Shown: in pieces, positions 17,669 through 25,941 of the stretch
Layout of the letters: every line of letters begins with the position of its first letter
How positions within the stretch are numbered: position 1 is the stretch's first letter
Assembly (NCBI GenBank): GCA_964475685.1
Contig: CAYYXP010000068.1
Location: 1-64,000 of the forward strand
Direction: 5' to 3'
DNA from: CAVVWJ01 sp964475685
Lineage (GTDB): Bacteria; Gemmatimonadota; Gemmatimonadetes; Gemmatimonadales; GWC2-71-9
DNA: 64,000 nucleotides
The notes under the pieces: model-generated
What the model was told of the DNA's origin: nothing
What the model saw: the letters and a program-made list of their open reading frames with translations, nothing else
The model's database searches: none
Program-made: the position numbers and the translations under genes

Positions 17669-18250
17669 TCACAAGACGGAGGAGAGAAAGTTTGCGAGAA
17701 TCCGCCTTCCGTGATTGGTGCCCACGGATTCCGGGTGGAACTGCACCCCGTGGATAGGAAACCTGCGGTGCCGGAGGCCCATGATCTCACTGCCCGCCGG
17801 CCTGTCGTCCGACCATGCGGTGATCTCGAACTCTTCGGGAAGGCCGGCGCGCGCCACGATGAGAGAGTGGTAGCGCATGGCCTCGAACGGCGACGGAATG
17901 TCCCTGAAAAGGGGGCCGCCGGTATGTGCCACCATGGTGGACTTGCCGTGCATGAGGCGATCGGCCCGGATCACCTCGCCGCCGAAGGCCTCGCCGATCG
18001 CCTGGTGGCCAAGGCACACTCCCAATACCGGCACCGAGCCGGCGGCGGCGCGAACCAGTGGCACGGACACGCCCGCTTCGGCCGGAGTACATGGGCCGGG
18101 GGAAATGATGATGGCGGATGGCCGGAGGGCGAGAAGCTCGTCCACGCCGGCGGCGTCGTTCCGGTAGACGACCGGATCGGCGCCGAGTTCGCCGGCGTAT
18201 TGGACGAGATTGTAGGTAAAGCTGTCGTAGTTATCGAGGACGAGAAGCAT
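17669..18250 (-). CDS. Anthranilate / aminodeoxychorismate synthase glutamine amidotransferase subunit
   Basis: 193-residue class I glutamine amidotransferase of the TrpG/PabA type, which supplies ammonia to a chorismate-using partner. It opens LLVLDNYDSFTYNLVQYAGE. The nucleophile cysteine is in VLGVCLGHQAIGEAFGG, the oxyanion segment is ISPGPCTPAEAG, and the H-E dyad is in IHGVQFHPESVGT. The partner subunit (TrpE or PabB) is not in the window, so TrpG versus PabA cannot be decided. Its 5' end overlaps the upstream unknown gene by 20 bases, suggesting co-translation. Confidence 0.92.
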   Translation of the reverse strand: MLLVLDNYDSFTYNLVQYAGELGADPVVYRNDAAGVDELLALRPSAIIISPGPCTPAEAGVSVPLVRAAAGSVPVLGVCLGHQAIGEAFGGEVIRADRLMHGKSTMVAHTGGPLFRDIPSPFEAMRYHSLIVARAGLPEEFEITAWSDDRPAGSEIMGLRHRRFPIHGVQFHPESVGTNHGRRILANFLSSVL

Positions 18251-18974
18251 CTTCCTTCAAGCTAGCCGCGCTCACGGAGTCCGCCAATCCAACTGCCGCC
18301 TGCTTGAGCGACTCGATCCTCATCCGCCCCACGACACGAAGCGACTCGGCGAGCCGGTTGTTCCGCCCGTTCAGCGAGTCGGTCTTGCGCTGCTCGGCCG
18401 CCCCGATGGAATCACCGAGTGCCTCCATCGCGCCGGCCAGGGAATCCGAGGTCTCGGCCGAATCGGACAGGAAATTGCCCGTTTGCAGATCGGCCACCAG
18501 GTTCTTCGACAGCCACAGTGCGAGAGTCACCCCGCCCGGCTTGAGGATTGCCTGACCGAACTCCACCAGCGCCGAGTCGGACTCGTCACCCTTGAGGCAG
18601 CGGAAGGTGCCGTTCGTCCCGGGCTCCGTCCGGATATTCACCCCCTTGGCATCGTCACGGGATGCGTCGAAATTGGCTGCCAGCCTGCAATCGCTGAGTC
18701 CCAGCGCCACCAGCGAGTCCTCGAGCTTGACCTCGACGCGGACCGAGGAGACCTGCCTGGGAGTGGTCCGTTCGATGATGACCCGGTCCAGCATGCCCAG
18801 TTTGTGCCCGCCGATCTCGAAGGGGATGAATGCCAACGGAAGCGATATAGGCCCGCTGCCGTGAACGACGTCCTTCACCTTGACCACGCCCTTGCGGGCG
18901 AGCGTTACCCCGATCATCCCGACCGCGAAGATGACCAGCGCCCCGAGCAGGATCCTGATCCAGTAGTTTCGCAT
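18231..18974 (-). CDS. Unknown membrane-anchored protein
   Basis: 247 residues; not assigned to a family. One N-terminal transmembrane helix (residues 7-25, ILLGALVIFAVGMIGVTLAR) is followed by a likely extracytoplasmic domain rich in beta-type sequence (ISLPLAFIPFEIGGHKLGML, VRVEVKLEDSLVALGLSDC) with two cysteines about 33 residues apart that might form a disulfide. The C-terminal third (from about 165) is a charged helix with heptad-like spacing, probably a coiled coil. ATG 18974 is chosen because GGAG lies seven bases before it. It overlaps the amidotransferase by 20 bases and is divergent from the ABC exporter. Confidence 0.75.
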   Translation of the reverse strand: MRNYWIRILLGALVIFAVGMIGVTLARKGVVKVKDVVHGSGPISLPLAFIPFEIGGHKLGMLDRVIIERTTPRQVSSVRVEVKLEDSLVALGLSDCRLAANFDASRDDAKGVNIRTEPGTNGTFRCLKGDESDSALVEFGQAILKPGGVTLALWLSKNLVADLQTGNFLSDSAETSDSLAGAMEALGDSIGAAEQRKTDSLNGRNNRLAESLRVVGRMRIESLKQAAVGLADSVSAASLKEDASRPR

Positions 18975-19111
18975 GCTTACGCTCCGAGTGTGCTGGCCAG
19001 GGACGGTGACACCGGTCTGCAATATGTTCCAAGTAGAGACGTTCCGGTACTGGTGAAAGTTTCGCCGGTCCCAGCCCCATCAATAAGCAGGGTCTGCCGG
19101 GAGGTCGTGCC

Positions 19112-19849
19112 GTGATCGAGGTTGATGGCCTGGAGAAGGTGTACGGGGACTTCACGGCGGTACAGGGGCTGTCCTTCCGGGTGGGAGGGGGGGAGGTGTT
19201 GGGTCTGGTGGGGCCGAACGGCGCCGGGAAGACCACCACCCTCCGGAGCCTGGCCGGCATTGTCCGCCCTACCCGTGGCCGGATCACGGTCGCTGGATTC
19301 GACCTCGCTACCCATCCGATCGACGCCAAGTCCCGGCTGGCCTTTGTCCCCGACGAGCCGCACCTGTTCGAGTACCTCACCGTCGAGGAACATCTCCGCT
19401 TCGTTGGCCGGCTCTACCAGGTCGCAGACGCCGAGGAGCGGATTCCCGGCCTCCTCGAGGAAATGGAGCTGGCCGGCAAGCGCGCGGCCCTTCCGGGGGA
19501 GCTGTCGCGAGGGATGAAGCAGAAGCTGCTGATCGCCTGCGGGCTCCTGCACCGTCCGCAGGTGCTGCTCCTCGACGAGCCGCTGACGGGGCTCGACCCG
19601 GTGGGGATCCGTCGCATGAAGGCGACGATCGTGAGTCGCGCGGAGGCCGGTGCCGCGGTGATCCTGAGCTCGCACCTCCTGCATCTCGTCGAGGAGGTGT
19701 GTACGCGACTGATGATCATGAATCGAGGCCGGTCCCTCGCGCTCGGCTCGATCAACGAAATCCTGTCGGCGAGACCGGACATGGCGGGGCGCACACTGGA
19801 GGAGGTCTTCGTCAGCATGGTGGGCGCGGACGCGCAGGGGGACCGGTGA
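19112..19849 (+). CDS. ABC exporter ATP-binding protein
   Basis: 245 residues. Walker A GPNGAGKTTTLRSLAG near residue 37, signature LSRGMKQKLLIACGLL, Walker B VLLLDEPLTGLDP, and H loop ILSSHLLHLVEEVC. The order and the LSRGMKQK signature are typical of ABC-2 export ATPases (CcmA/NatA type). GTG start with GGGAGG eight to thirteen bases upstream. Its stop overlaps the next gene as GTGA, so the pair forms a two-gene exporter. The substrate is unknown; these proteins move lipids, glycans, antibiotics or Na+. Confidence 0.92.
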   Translation: MIEVDGLEKVYGDFTAVQGLSFRVGGGEVLGLVGPNGAGKTTTLRSLAGIVRPTRGRITVAGFDLATHPIDAKSRLAFVPDEPHLFEYLTVEEHLRFVGRLYQVADAEERIPGLLEEMELAGKRAALPGELSRGMKQKLLIACGLLHRPQVLLLDEPLTGLDPVGIRRMKATIVSRAEAGAAVILSSHLLHLVEEVCTRLMIMNRGRSLALGSINEILSARPDMAGRTLEEVFVSMVGADAQGDR

Positions 19850-21573
19850 TCGGGGCCCTCGCCTACCTCGCAAGTTGCTCCACCCGGAACCGGCTGGCTC
19901 GCCAGCTCAGGCGCCTGCGCACACCCCGATATTTCATCGCGGTCCTGCTCGGCCTTCTCTACATCTGGGCAATCGTGGAGCAGCAGCGGACCGCCCGGAG
20001 CGGCGCCGATCCCGGCTCGGCCGGCTGGGTGGAGGTCATCGCCGCCCTGGGGGTGGCCGGCGCGGTCGCCTGGGCCTGGGTCTTCGGCTCGGAACGGCGG
20101 GTGCTTGCCTTCTCACCGGCGGACGTGACGTTCCTTTTCGCCGGGCCCGTGACTCGGCGGGGTCTCGTCACCTACAAGCTCCTCCGGTCCCAACTGACGG
20201 TGCTCTTCAATGTGCTGTTCTGGACGCTGCTCCTCTCGGGGGAGTCGTTCGGCGCGTCCCCGTGGCTCCGCGCGATTTCCCTCTGGGTGCTTCTCACCAC
20301 GCTGTCGCTTCACCGCCTTGGTGCCTCGTTCGTGCGCGGCGGCCTGAAGCAGCATGGCGGCACCGCACTGAGGCGCAGCGCGCTGCCTCTCCTGGCGGCG
20401 GGTTCAGGCATCGCCGTTCTGGGGTGGGCGCTGTGGAGCAAGGCAGGCGGACTCACGGCCGCCCTCCATGAGGGAAACCCCGACGCTTTCCTCGCGGTCC
20501 TGACAGGGGCGATGCGCCAGCCACCCTTCCGGTGGCTGCTGATTCCCTTCCAGTTGATGATACGTCCCCTCACGGCACCCAGCGCCGATGCCTGGGTACA
20601 TGCCATCGGGCCGGCCATGGGCATCCTCGTCCTTCACTTCGTCTGGGTCATCCGCTCGGATGCCGCCTTTGAGGAAGCCGCTGTGGCGCATACGATGGCG
20701 CGAGCCCGCCGGGACCTGCCCGAGGAGCGTGCACGCTCTGCTCTTGCCAAGTCGGCCCTCCGCGGACTCCCCCCGCTCCTTCGCCTCCGGCCGACGGGGT
20801 GGCCGGCGGGCGCGATCTTCTGGAAGAGCCTTGTCTCCGTCGTCAGAGTCCGCCCGGTTCGCGGGCTCGGGATTACCGGCCTGGCGGCGGGAGGAGTGCT
20901 GGCATTTCTCTCCTTCGGCTCCGGAACGCCGGTGGCGGAGATCCTCGGAACACTCGCGCTGATCTGGGCCGTCCTGATGCTCCTCATCGGGCCGCAGTGG
21001 ATTCGAAACGATTTGCGCGACGACCTGCCGAACTTCGATCTGCTTCGGAGCTATCCCGTGCCCGGCCGGTCGCTGGTCGCAGCGGAAGTCGCCGGCTCCG
21101 CTCTGGTGCTCACGGCCATCCAGCTCGGCCTGCTTGCCGTCGCCTACCTGGCCTTCCTCGGCAACGGTGACATGCCGCTCACGCTGCAGGAACGGTCGCT
21201 GGTGCTCCTCGCCGCGGCGGTGTGTCTCCCCCCCGTCAACTACCTGGCGATGCTGATACAGAACGGGGGCGCCCTCCTCTTTCCGGCATGGGTCCGGGTC
21301 GGGCCGGAACGCGCCGGCGGTGTCGAGGCGCTGGGCCAAAACATGGTCCTCATCGTCGCTCATACCGGGCTGCTGGGGCTTCTCATCGCCGTCCCCATGG
21401 CAGCGGCCGGCGGGACCTACCTGGTCCTGGAGCCTGTCATCGGAGATTGGGCCGAATTCCCGGGCGCCGCAGCGGCGGTCTCGATTCTCCTTCTCGAGGC
21501 CCGGATGATCGTCGGCTGGCTGGGAGGGGTGTTGGAGGGGACCGACCCGCCGGCAGTGGCGCCCGGCGGCTAG
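19846..21573 (+). CDS. ABC exporter membrane protein (putative)
   Basis: 575 residues with roughly a dozen hydrophobic segments: YFIAVLLGLLYIWAIVEQ near residue 27, VIAALGVAGAVAWAWVFG near 64, the last at about 545-560. It includes the segment VLAFSPADVTFLFAGPVTRR, seen in the putative-ABC-exporter family that pairs with NatA-like ATPases. The GTG at 19846 is coupled to the ATPase stop. A longer reading from 19699 only extends into the upstream gene in another frame. Topology suggests two fused halves of six helices, which is inference. It converges on xerD with 18 bases between stop codons. Confidence 0.82.
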   Translation: MIGALAYLASCSTRNRLARQLRRLRTPRYFIAVLLGLLYIWAIVEQQRTARSGADPGSAGWVEVIAALGVAGAVAWAWVFGSERRVLAFSPADVTFLFAGPVTRRGLVTYKLLRSQLTVLFNVLFWTLLLSGESFGASPWLRAISLWVLLTTLSLHRLGASFVRGGLKQHGGTALRRSALPLLAAGSGIAVLGWALWSKAGGLTAALHEGNPDAFLAVLTGAMRQPPFRWLLIPFQLMIRPLTAPSADAWVHAIGPAMGILVLHFVWVIRSDAAFEEAAVAHTMARARRDLPEERARSALAKSALRGLPPLLRLRPTGWPAGAIFWKSLVSVVRVRPVRGLGITGLAAGGVLAFLSFGSGTPVAEILGTLALIWAVLMLLIGPQWIRNDLRDDLPNFDLLRSYPVPGRSLVAAEVAGSALVLTAIQLGLLAVAYLAFLGNGDMPLTLQERSLVLLAAAVCLPPVNYLAMLIQNGGALLFPAWVRVGPERAGGVEALGQNMVLIVAHTGLLGLLIAVPMAAAGGTYLVLEPVIGDWAEFPGAAAAVSILLLEARMIVGWLGGVLEGTDPPAVAPGG

Positions 21574-21591
21574 GATTCGAGACCGCGGATC

Positions 21592-22512
21592 TCACCCTCT
21601 CGGATGGAACTGTTTGTGGACCGATCGGAGATACTCGCGATCGACGTGGGTGTAGATCTGGGTGGTGGAGAGGTCGGCGTGCCCCAGCATTTCCTGGACG
21701 GCACGGAGGTCGGCGCCGCCCTCGAGAAGATGGGTCGCGAAGCTGTGGCGGAGAGTGTGAGGCGTGACCCGCTTGGAGATGCCGGCCCGCGCCGCTGCTC
21801 GCTTCACGATGCCCCATGCGCCCACGCGCGAGAGCGGCTGGCCTCGCGCATTCAGCAGCAGCCGTCCGGCGCCCTTGCCTCGATCGAGTGCCGGGCGGAT
21901 GCTGTGGAGATACACCGACGTCGCGCCGATGACGCTGCGGCCGATCGGAACCAGGCGCTCCTTGCCGCCCTTTCCGAAGACCTTCACCAGGTTGTCGGCC
22001 AGCAACAGGTCGGTGACCAGGAGGCCGCAGAGCTCGGAGACCCGGAGGCCCGAGCCGTAGCCCAGCTCGAGCAGCGCGCGATCACGCCAGGCCAGCGGTT
22101 CCTCGATGCGCGGGGCGGCGAGCAGGGCCTCCACGTCCCGTACACTCAGCGTGTCAGGCAGCGTCCGCCCCCGGCGGGGGGCGGCCAGGCGGTCGCTTGG
22201 GTCGTCCGCGACCCTGCCCTCGCCGGCGAGAAACCGGTAATAGGTACGGATCGACGAGACGGCGCGGCGGATGGTCGCGGCGCTGAGCCCGAGATCCTTG
22301 AGCAGGTACACATGCTCGCGGAGAACGGCCCGGCTCACCCCGGCAGGATCGCGCACGCCCTTCGACGCGACGAATTCCCCGAGGCGTCGCAGGTCGCGGA
22401 CATAGGCCTCGACGGTATTGGCGCTGTGCCCCGACTCGAGGGCGAGAAAGTCGCGGAACCCTTCGAGCCAGAAATCGCCGTCTACCCTGCGGCGCAGGTC
22501 CGCGACCGTCAT
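21592..22512 (-). CDS. xerD: Tyrosine recombinase, XerD type
   Basis: 306 residues. The N-terminal SAM-like core-binding domain runs from FLALESGHSANTVEAYVRDL. The catalytic domain carries the R-K-H-R-H-Y set: arginine in GYGSGLRVSELCGL, lysine in KVFGKGGKERLVPI, HTLRHSFATHLLEGG, histidine in MLGHADLSTTQIYTHV and the tyrosine nucleophile in that same block. Xer recombinases resolve chromosome dimers at dif. No neighbouring attachment site or mobile cargo is visible, so the housekeeping role is favoured over a phage integrase. XerC versus XerD was not tested. The ATG overlaps the DedA-TerB stop as ATGA. Confidence 0.9.
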   Translation of the reverse strand: MTVADLRRRVDGDFWLEGFRDFLALESGHSANTVEAYVRDLRRLGEFVASKGVRDPAGVSRAVLREHVYLLKDLGLSAATIRRAVSSIRTYYRFLAGEGRVADDPSDRLAAPRRGRTLPDTLSVRDVEALLAAPRIEEPLAWRDRALLELGYGSGLRVSELCGLLVTDLLLADNLVKVFGKGGKERLVPIGRSVIGATSVYLHSIRPALDRGKGAGRLLLNARGQPLSRVGAWGIVKRAAARAGISKRVTPHTLRHSFATHLLEGGADLRAVQEMLGHADLSTTQIYTHVDREYLRSVHKQFHPRG

Positions 22513-23579
22513 TCGCGAATCTCCCCGCGCAATCGTTGGCGCACCTCGGCCAGCTCCTTCTGGGTGATGCCAAGAAGCTCGCCGGCCAGGTGCATCAGGC
22601 GGTTCTCATGCTCGCCGATGGCGCCGCCGCCGAACGCAACCGTCCAGAGTCTCTCGACGAGTTCCACTCGCTGCGCCTGGCTCGCCTTCCGGCGGATCCG
22701 GCCTGCGTAGTCCGCGAAGCGCATGCGGCGTGCTTCTTCGGTCACCGGCGCAGCGGGGGGCGCGCCGCCCGCCACTCCCCAGGTTAAGCGAAGGTGCGAG
22801 GCAACCGCCTCGCGGTCGCCGGGGGTCAGCACCGGATCGGCGTAGGCGAGCTCGAGGACCAGCAGCGCCGCCGCCTGCTGCGCGGAGCCCTCGGCGATCT
22901 CGGTGCCCGCCAGGAACGATGGCGCCGCCGGACCGAGGGCGTCCGTTGTGGCGTGCCACACCCGCTCACGCCGCCTTCGTCTGGCGAGGACCAAGCGCCA
23001 GGCGATCACTCCGCCCACCGCCAGTACCCCGACTATTCCGAGGGTGCGATTGACGCCCGCCAGGAGTGCCACGATCCGGTCCCACTTCGCTCCGATGACG
23101 GCGCCGAGAAATGTGATGCCGCCATACCAGATGGCCGACGCGACCCCGATCGGCACGAACGTGCGCAGGGCGCCGAGGCCCACGAGGCCGGCGAAGGGCG
23201 GGACGACCGCCCTGATGCCCGGGAGGAAGCGGCTGACGAAGATGCCGGCGGTGCCGAGGCGGAGATACTCGCGCTCGATCACCGCGAGCGAGCGCGGGGC
23301 GAGGAGGCGCCGGCCGGTCGCCGAGGCGAACAGGCGCCGGCCATACCGCCGAGACGCGAGATAGACACCGGCCGCGCCCACGAGGTTGGCCGACCAGGTG
23401 ACGAGGAAAACGGCCAGCGGGTCCGTGAGCCCCCGGTTCGAGAGGAAGGCGCCGAGTGCCACCGCGACATCGGACGGCACGGGAGGAATGACATTCTCAA
23501 CCGCGGCGAGGAGGGCGAGAACGGCGTAGATGGCGGCGGGGGGGAGATGCGAGACCCACGCGAGCAGGGACTCGATCAG
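22509..23579 (-). CDS. DedA-family membrane protein fused to a TerB-like domain
   Basis: 356 residues from a CTG start. The DedA/SNARE-associated part covers about 1-210: the reentrant motif AVENVIPPVPSDVAVALGAF, then RFLPGIRAVVPPFAGLVGLG and a late helix before a basic stretch (ARRRRRERVW). The C-terminal ~120 residues (AALLVLELAYADPVLTPGDR to FGGGAIGEHENRLMHLAGEL) match the TerB helical domain, with D and E at the usual metal-site positions. DedA proteins are lipid transporters that recycle undecaprenyl phosphate or phospholipid. No ATG, GTG or TTG lies in frame upstream of a GTG at 23480, yet that start would cut off the conserved ENVIPP segment. CTG 23579 has GGAGG nearby and forms a CTGA overlap with ispF. 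Confidence 0.82.
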   Translation of the reverse strand: MIESLLAWVSHLPPAAIYAVLALLAAVENVIPPVPSDVAVALGAFLSNRGLTDPLAVFLVTWSANLVGAAGVYLASRRYGRRLFASATGRRLLAPRSLAVIEREYLRLGTAGIFVSRFLPGIRAVVPPFAGLVGLGALRTFVPIGVASAIWYGGITFLGAVIGAKWDRIVALLAGVNRTLGIVGVLAVGGVIAWRLVLARRRRRERVWHATTDALGPAAPSFLAGTEIAEGSAQQAAALLVLELAYADPVLTPGDREAVASHLRLTWGVAGGAPPAAPVTEEARRMRFADYAGRIRRKASQAQRVELVERLWTVAFGGGAIGEHENRLMHLAGELLGITQKELAEVRQRLRGEIRE

Positions 23580-24052
23580 CGAGCCTCCAGGAGCGCCACG
23601 GCGATGACGGCGAGTCCCTCACCGCGGCCGATAAATCCCATCCCTTCGTTGGTCTTGGCCTTCACGCTCACCGATCCGGCCGCCAGGCCCAGGCTATGGG
23701 CGAGGGCGAGACCCATCGGGCCGAGATGCGGCGCCAGCCTGGGCAGCTCGGTGATCACGGTGAGGTCGGCCTGTGCCACGGTGAAGCCGCGTGAGCGGAC
23801 CAGCTCGTGGGCGGTGCGGAGCATTTCCATCGAGTCGGCGTCCTTCCACCGAGGATCGTCATCGGGGAAGAGCTGCCCGATGTCTCCCGCGCCGGCGGCG
23901 CCGAGGATGGCGTCGGTCAGGGCGTGAGCGACAGCGTCGGCGTCGCTATGCCCGGCCAGGCCCCGTCCGTGAGGGATGGACAGGCCGCCCAGGACCAGCG
24001 GGCGACCCTCGATGAAGCGGTGGGAGTCGTAGCCGATCCCCACGCGGGTCAC
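23576..24052 (-). CDS. ispF: 2-C-methyl-D-erythritol 2,4-cyclodiphosphate synthase
   Basis: 158 residues, standard length. Fifth enzyme of the MEP isoprenoid pathway, cyclising CDP-ME-2-phosphate. Metal ligands are in RVGIGYDSHRF (D and H) and the histidine of LAGHSDADAVAHALTDAILG. The flexible DIGQLFPDDDPRWKDADS loop and the C-terminal TNEGMGFIGRGEGLAV complete the signature. The GTG at 24052 overlaps mqnC as GTGA. Isoprenoid supply next to menaquinone genes makes sense because the quinone tail is polyprenyl. Confidence 0.96.
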   Translation of the reverse strand: MTRVGIGYDSHRFIEGRPLVLGGLSIPHGRGLAGHSDADAVAHALTDAILGAAGAGDIGQLFPDDDPRWKDADSMEMLRTAHELVRSRGFTVAQADLTVITELPRLAPHLGPMGLALAHSLGLAAGSVSVKAKTNEGMGFIGRGEGLAVIAVALLEAR

Positions 24053-25113
24053 GCCGCGACCGGCTCCCCGATGAAACTGTAGTCCTGCCGCCGGCGGACC
24101 GGCCGGTATCCCGCATCGCGGATCAGCCGCTCGATCTCGGCCTGCGTGGTGCGATATGTGGTGCCCGCTGCCGAGACGACGTTCTCTTCCATCATGAGGC
24201 TGCCGTAGTCGTTCGCCCCGAATCGGAGGGCCACCTGGCCGACCTTGTGACCCATGGTCACCCACGATGATTGGAGATTCGGCACGTTGACCAGCACGAT
24301 CCGGGCGATGGCCAACGTCCGCAGATAGGTGACGGAGTCGGTCTTCCGGTAGTGCGACATCCCGGGCGTTCCCTCCGGCTGGAGCGGCCAGCAGATGAAG
24401 GCGGTGAAGCCGCCCGTTCGGGCCTGGAGGTCGCGGACCCTGTAGAGGTGCTCGATCCGGTCTTCGTCACTCTCGCCGAGTCCGTACATCATCGTGACCG
24501 ACGTCTTCATCCCCTGGCGGTGCGCTTCCTCCTGCACACCGAGCCACTCCTCGGTTTGCGCCTTCTTCCGCGCCACTCTCTGTCGCACCTCGTCCACCAG
24601 GATCTCTCCGCCACCGCCGGGAATGCTGTCGAGCCCCGCCGCGCGGAGCTCCCGCACGACTTCCGGCACCGTCAACCCGAAGCGCTCACTGAAGAACACC
24701 ACTTCCGAGGGGGAGAAGCCGTGGATGTGGATGCGGTGGTTGCGCTTGATATAACGCATGAGATCGAGGTACCACTCGAAGGGGATGTAGGGGTTGTGGC
24801 CTCCCTGGAGCAGGATCTGCACGCCGCCGGCGGCAAGGCATTCGTCGATCTTCGCTCCGATCTCCTCGAAGCCGAGCACGTAGCCCTCCGCGTGCTTCGG
24901 CCGGCGGTAGAACGCGCAGAACTTGCAATCGGCGACGCAGACGTTTGTGTAGTTGATGTTCCGGTCGATGATGTAGCTGACGGCGTTCTCCGGATGAAGC
25001 CGCCACCGCTCGGCGTCGGCCAGCCGCCCCAGCTCGAGCAGGTCGGCCTCCTGGTAGAGCTTGAGAGCATCCTTGAATTCACTTGAGGTGCGATTCACAA
25101 CAGTCATTGCCAT
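24049..25113 (-). CDS. mqnC: Cyclic dehypoxanthine futalosine synthase
   Basis: 354-residue radical SAM enzyme of the futalosine menaquinone pathway; it cyclises dehypoxanthinyl futalosine. The [4Fe-4S] motif is CVADCKFC (CX3CX2C) near residue 58, within NINYTNVCVADCKFCAFYRR. ILLQGGHNPYIPFEWYLDL and GLDSIPGGGGEILVDEVR are typical for MqnC. ATG 25113 is used; a second ATG two codons on is possible, and neither has a clear ribosome site. It follows mqnA by six bases. Confidence 0.95.
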   Translation of the reverse strand: MAMTVVNRTSSEFKDALKLYQEADLLELGRLADAERWRLHPENAVSYIIDRNINYTNVCVADCKFCAFYRRPKHAEGYVLGFEEIGAKIDECLAAGGVQILLQGGHNPYIPFEWYLDLMRYIKRNHRIHIHGFSPSEVVFFSERFGLTVPEVVRELRAAGLDSIPGGGGEILVDEVRQRVARKKAQTEEWLGVQEEAHRQGMKTSVTMMYGLGESDEDRIEHLYRVRDLQARTGGFTAFICWPLQPEGTPGMSHYRKTDSVTYLRTLAIARIVLVNVPNLQSSWVTMGHKVGQVALRFGANDYGSLMMEENVVSAAGTTYRTTQAEIERLIRDAGYRPVRRRQDYSFIGEPVAA

Positions 25114-25119
25114 ATAGCG

Positions 25120-25941
25120 TTAGGCTGCGGTAATGAAAGAGAGGGAGCCGTCGGGCACCAGTCCGTCCTGTGCCAGGCGGCGGAAGAAGTCGGTCAAGCC
25201 GTCCAAGTGGCGAGGGGAGAGCGCATAGTCGAGATCGCCGAGGTAGGCGCGGCATGCCGCCTCGGAGACCCCGGTTGCCCGGGCGGCGGAGGCCGACAGC
25301 TCGTCGAGGTGGGCCAGCCCCCAGGCCCGGGAGGCCAGGAGCCGCTCGTGAACCGCCAGCACCGCATGCAGCCGGGCCTCCCGCCGGGCCGCCCACACGG
25401 CGAAGACGAACGGCAGCCCCGTCCACGCGCGCCATTCGGCTCCCAGATCCAGCCGCACGGGGTACCTATGCTGGGCCGCGAGGAGGAGCGCCGCGTCGCC
25501 GATCACGAGAACCCCTTCGTGCGGTAATCCCGCCAGTCCCTCGAGATCAGGCGCCTCCGCACGCGCGGTGACGAACCGGGGCCGTATCCCCCACCGGTGG
25601 CGGCAGAGGAGGTCGAGCAGAAGCACCGATGTCCTGGATGAGGCGGTGACCAGCACGGTATGGCCGTCGAGATCTTCGACCGGCCGCCGGGAGAAGAGGG
25701 CGACGCTATGGACCGGCCCGTCGCAGGTGATCGCCAGGTCGGGCAGGAGATGATAGGCCGCCGCGTTCCGCGCGTACTCGACCGCGGAAACGACACTGAC
25801 CTGGAGCTCGCCGGCCGCGAGAAGGTCGTTGAGTTCCGACGCCGTGCCCGACACCAGCTCGGCGGGGACCTCTACCAGTCCTCGGTCGATCGCCCCGTAG
25901 ACCGGGTAGCAGTTGATCCAGGGAATCCGTCCGAGCCTCAT
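25120..25941 (-). CDS. mqnA: Chorismate dehydratase (menaquinone, futalosine pathway)
   Basis: 273 residues with the periplasmic-binding-protein-like fold of MqnA/MqnD. MqnA dehydrates chorismate to 3-enolpyruvyl-benzoate, the MqnE substrate. The N-terminus RLGRIPWINCYPVYGAID is the MqnA signature; VSVVSAVEYARNAAAYHLLP and WTGLPFVFAVWAARRE follow. Flanked by the two radical SAM steps MqnE and MqnC. ATG 25941 forms an ATGA overlap with mqnE. MqnB and MqnD are not in the window. Confidence 0.93.
   Translation of the reverse strand: MRLGRIPWINCYPVYGAIDRGLVEVPAELVSGTASELNDLLAAGELQVSVVSAVEYARNAAAYHLLPDLAITCDGPVHSVALFSRRPVEDLDGHTVLVTASSRTSVLLLDLLCRHRWGIRPRFVTARAEAPDLEGLAGLPHEGVLVIGDAALLLAAQHRYPVRLDLGAEWRAWTGLPFVFAVWAARREARLHAVLAVHERLLASRAWGLAHLDELSASAARATGVSEAACRAYLGDLDYALSPRHLDGLTDFFRRLAQDGLVPDGSLSFITAA

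Noticed and set aside
21579..21593. Inverted repeat GAGACCGCGGATCTC between the convergent exporter and xerD
   Set aside because: Weak, with a central mismatch and no T-tract; it overlaps the xerD stop region. Not enough to call a terminator.
21592..22512. Mobile element integrase with a nearby attachment site
   Set aside because: The recombinase has full XerC/D-type features. No direct repeats, cargo or tRNA target lie beside it.
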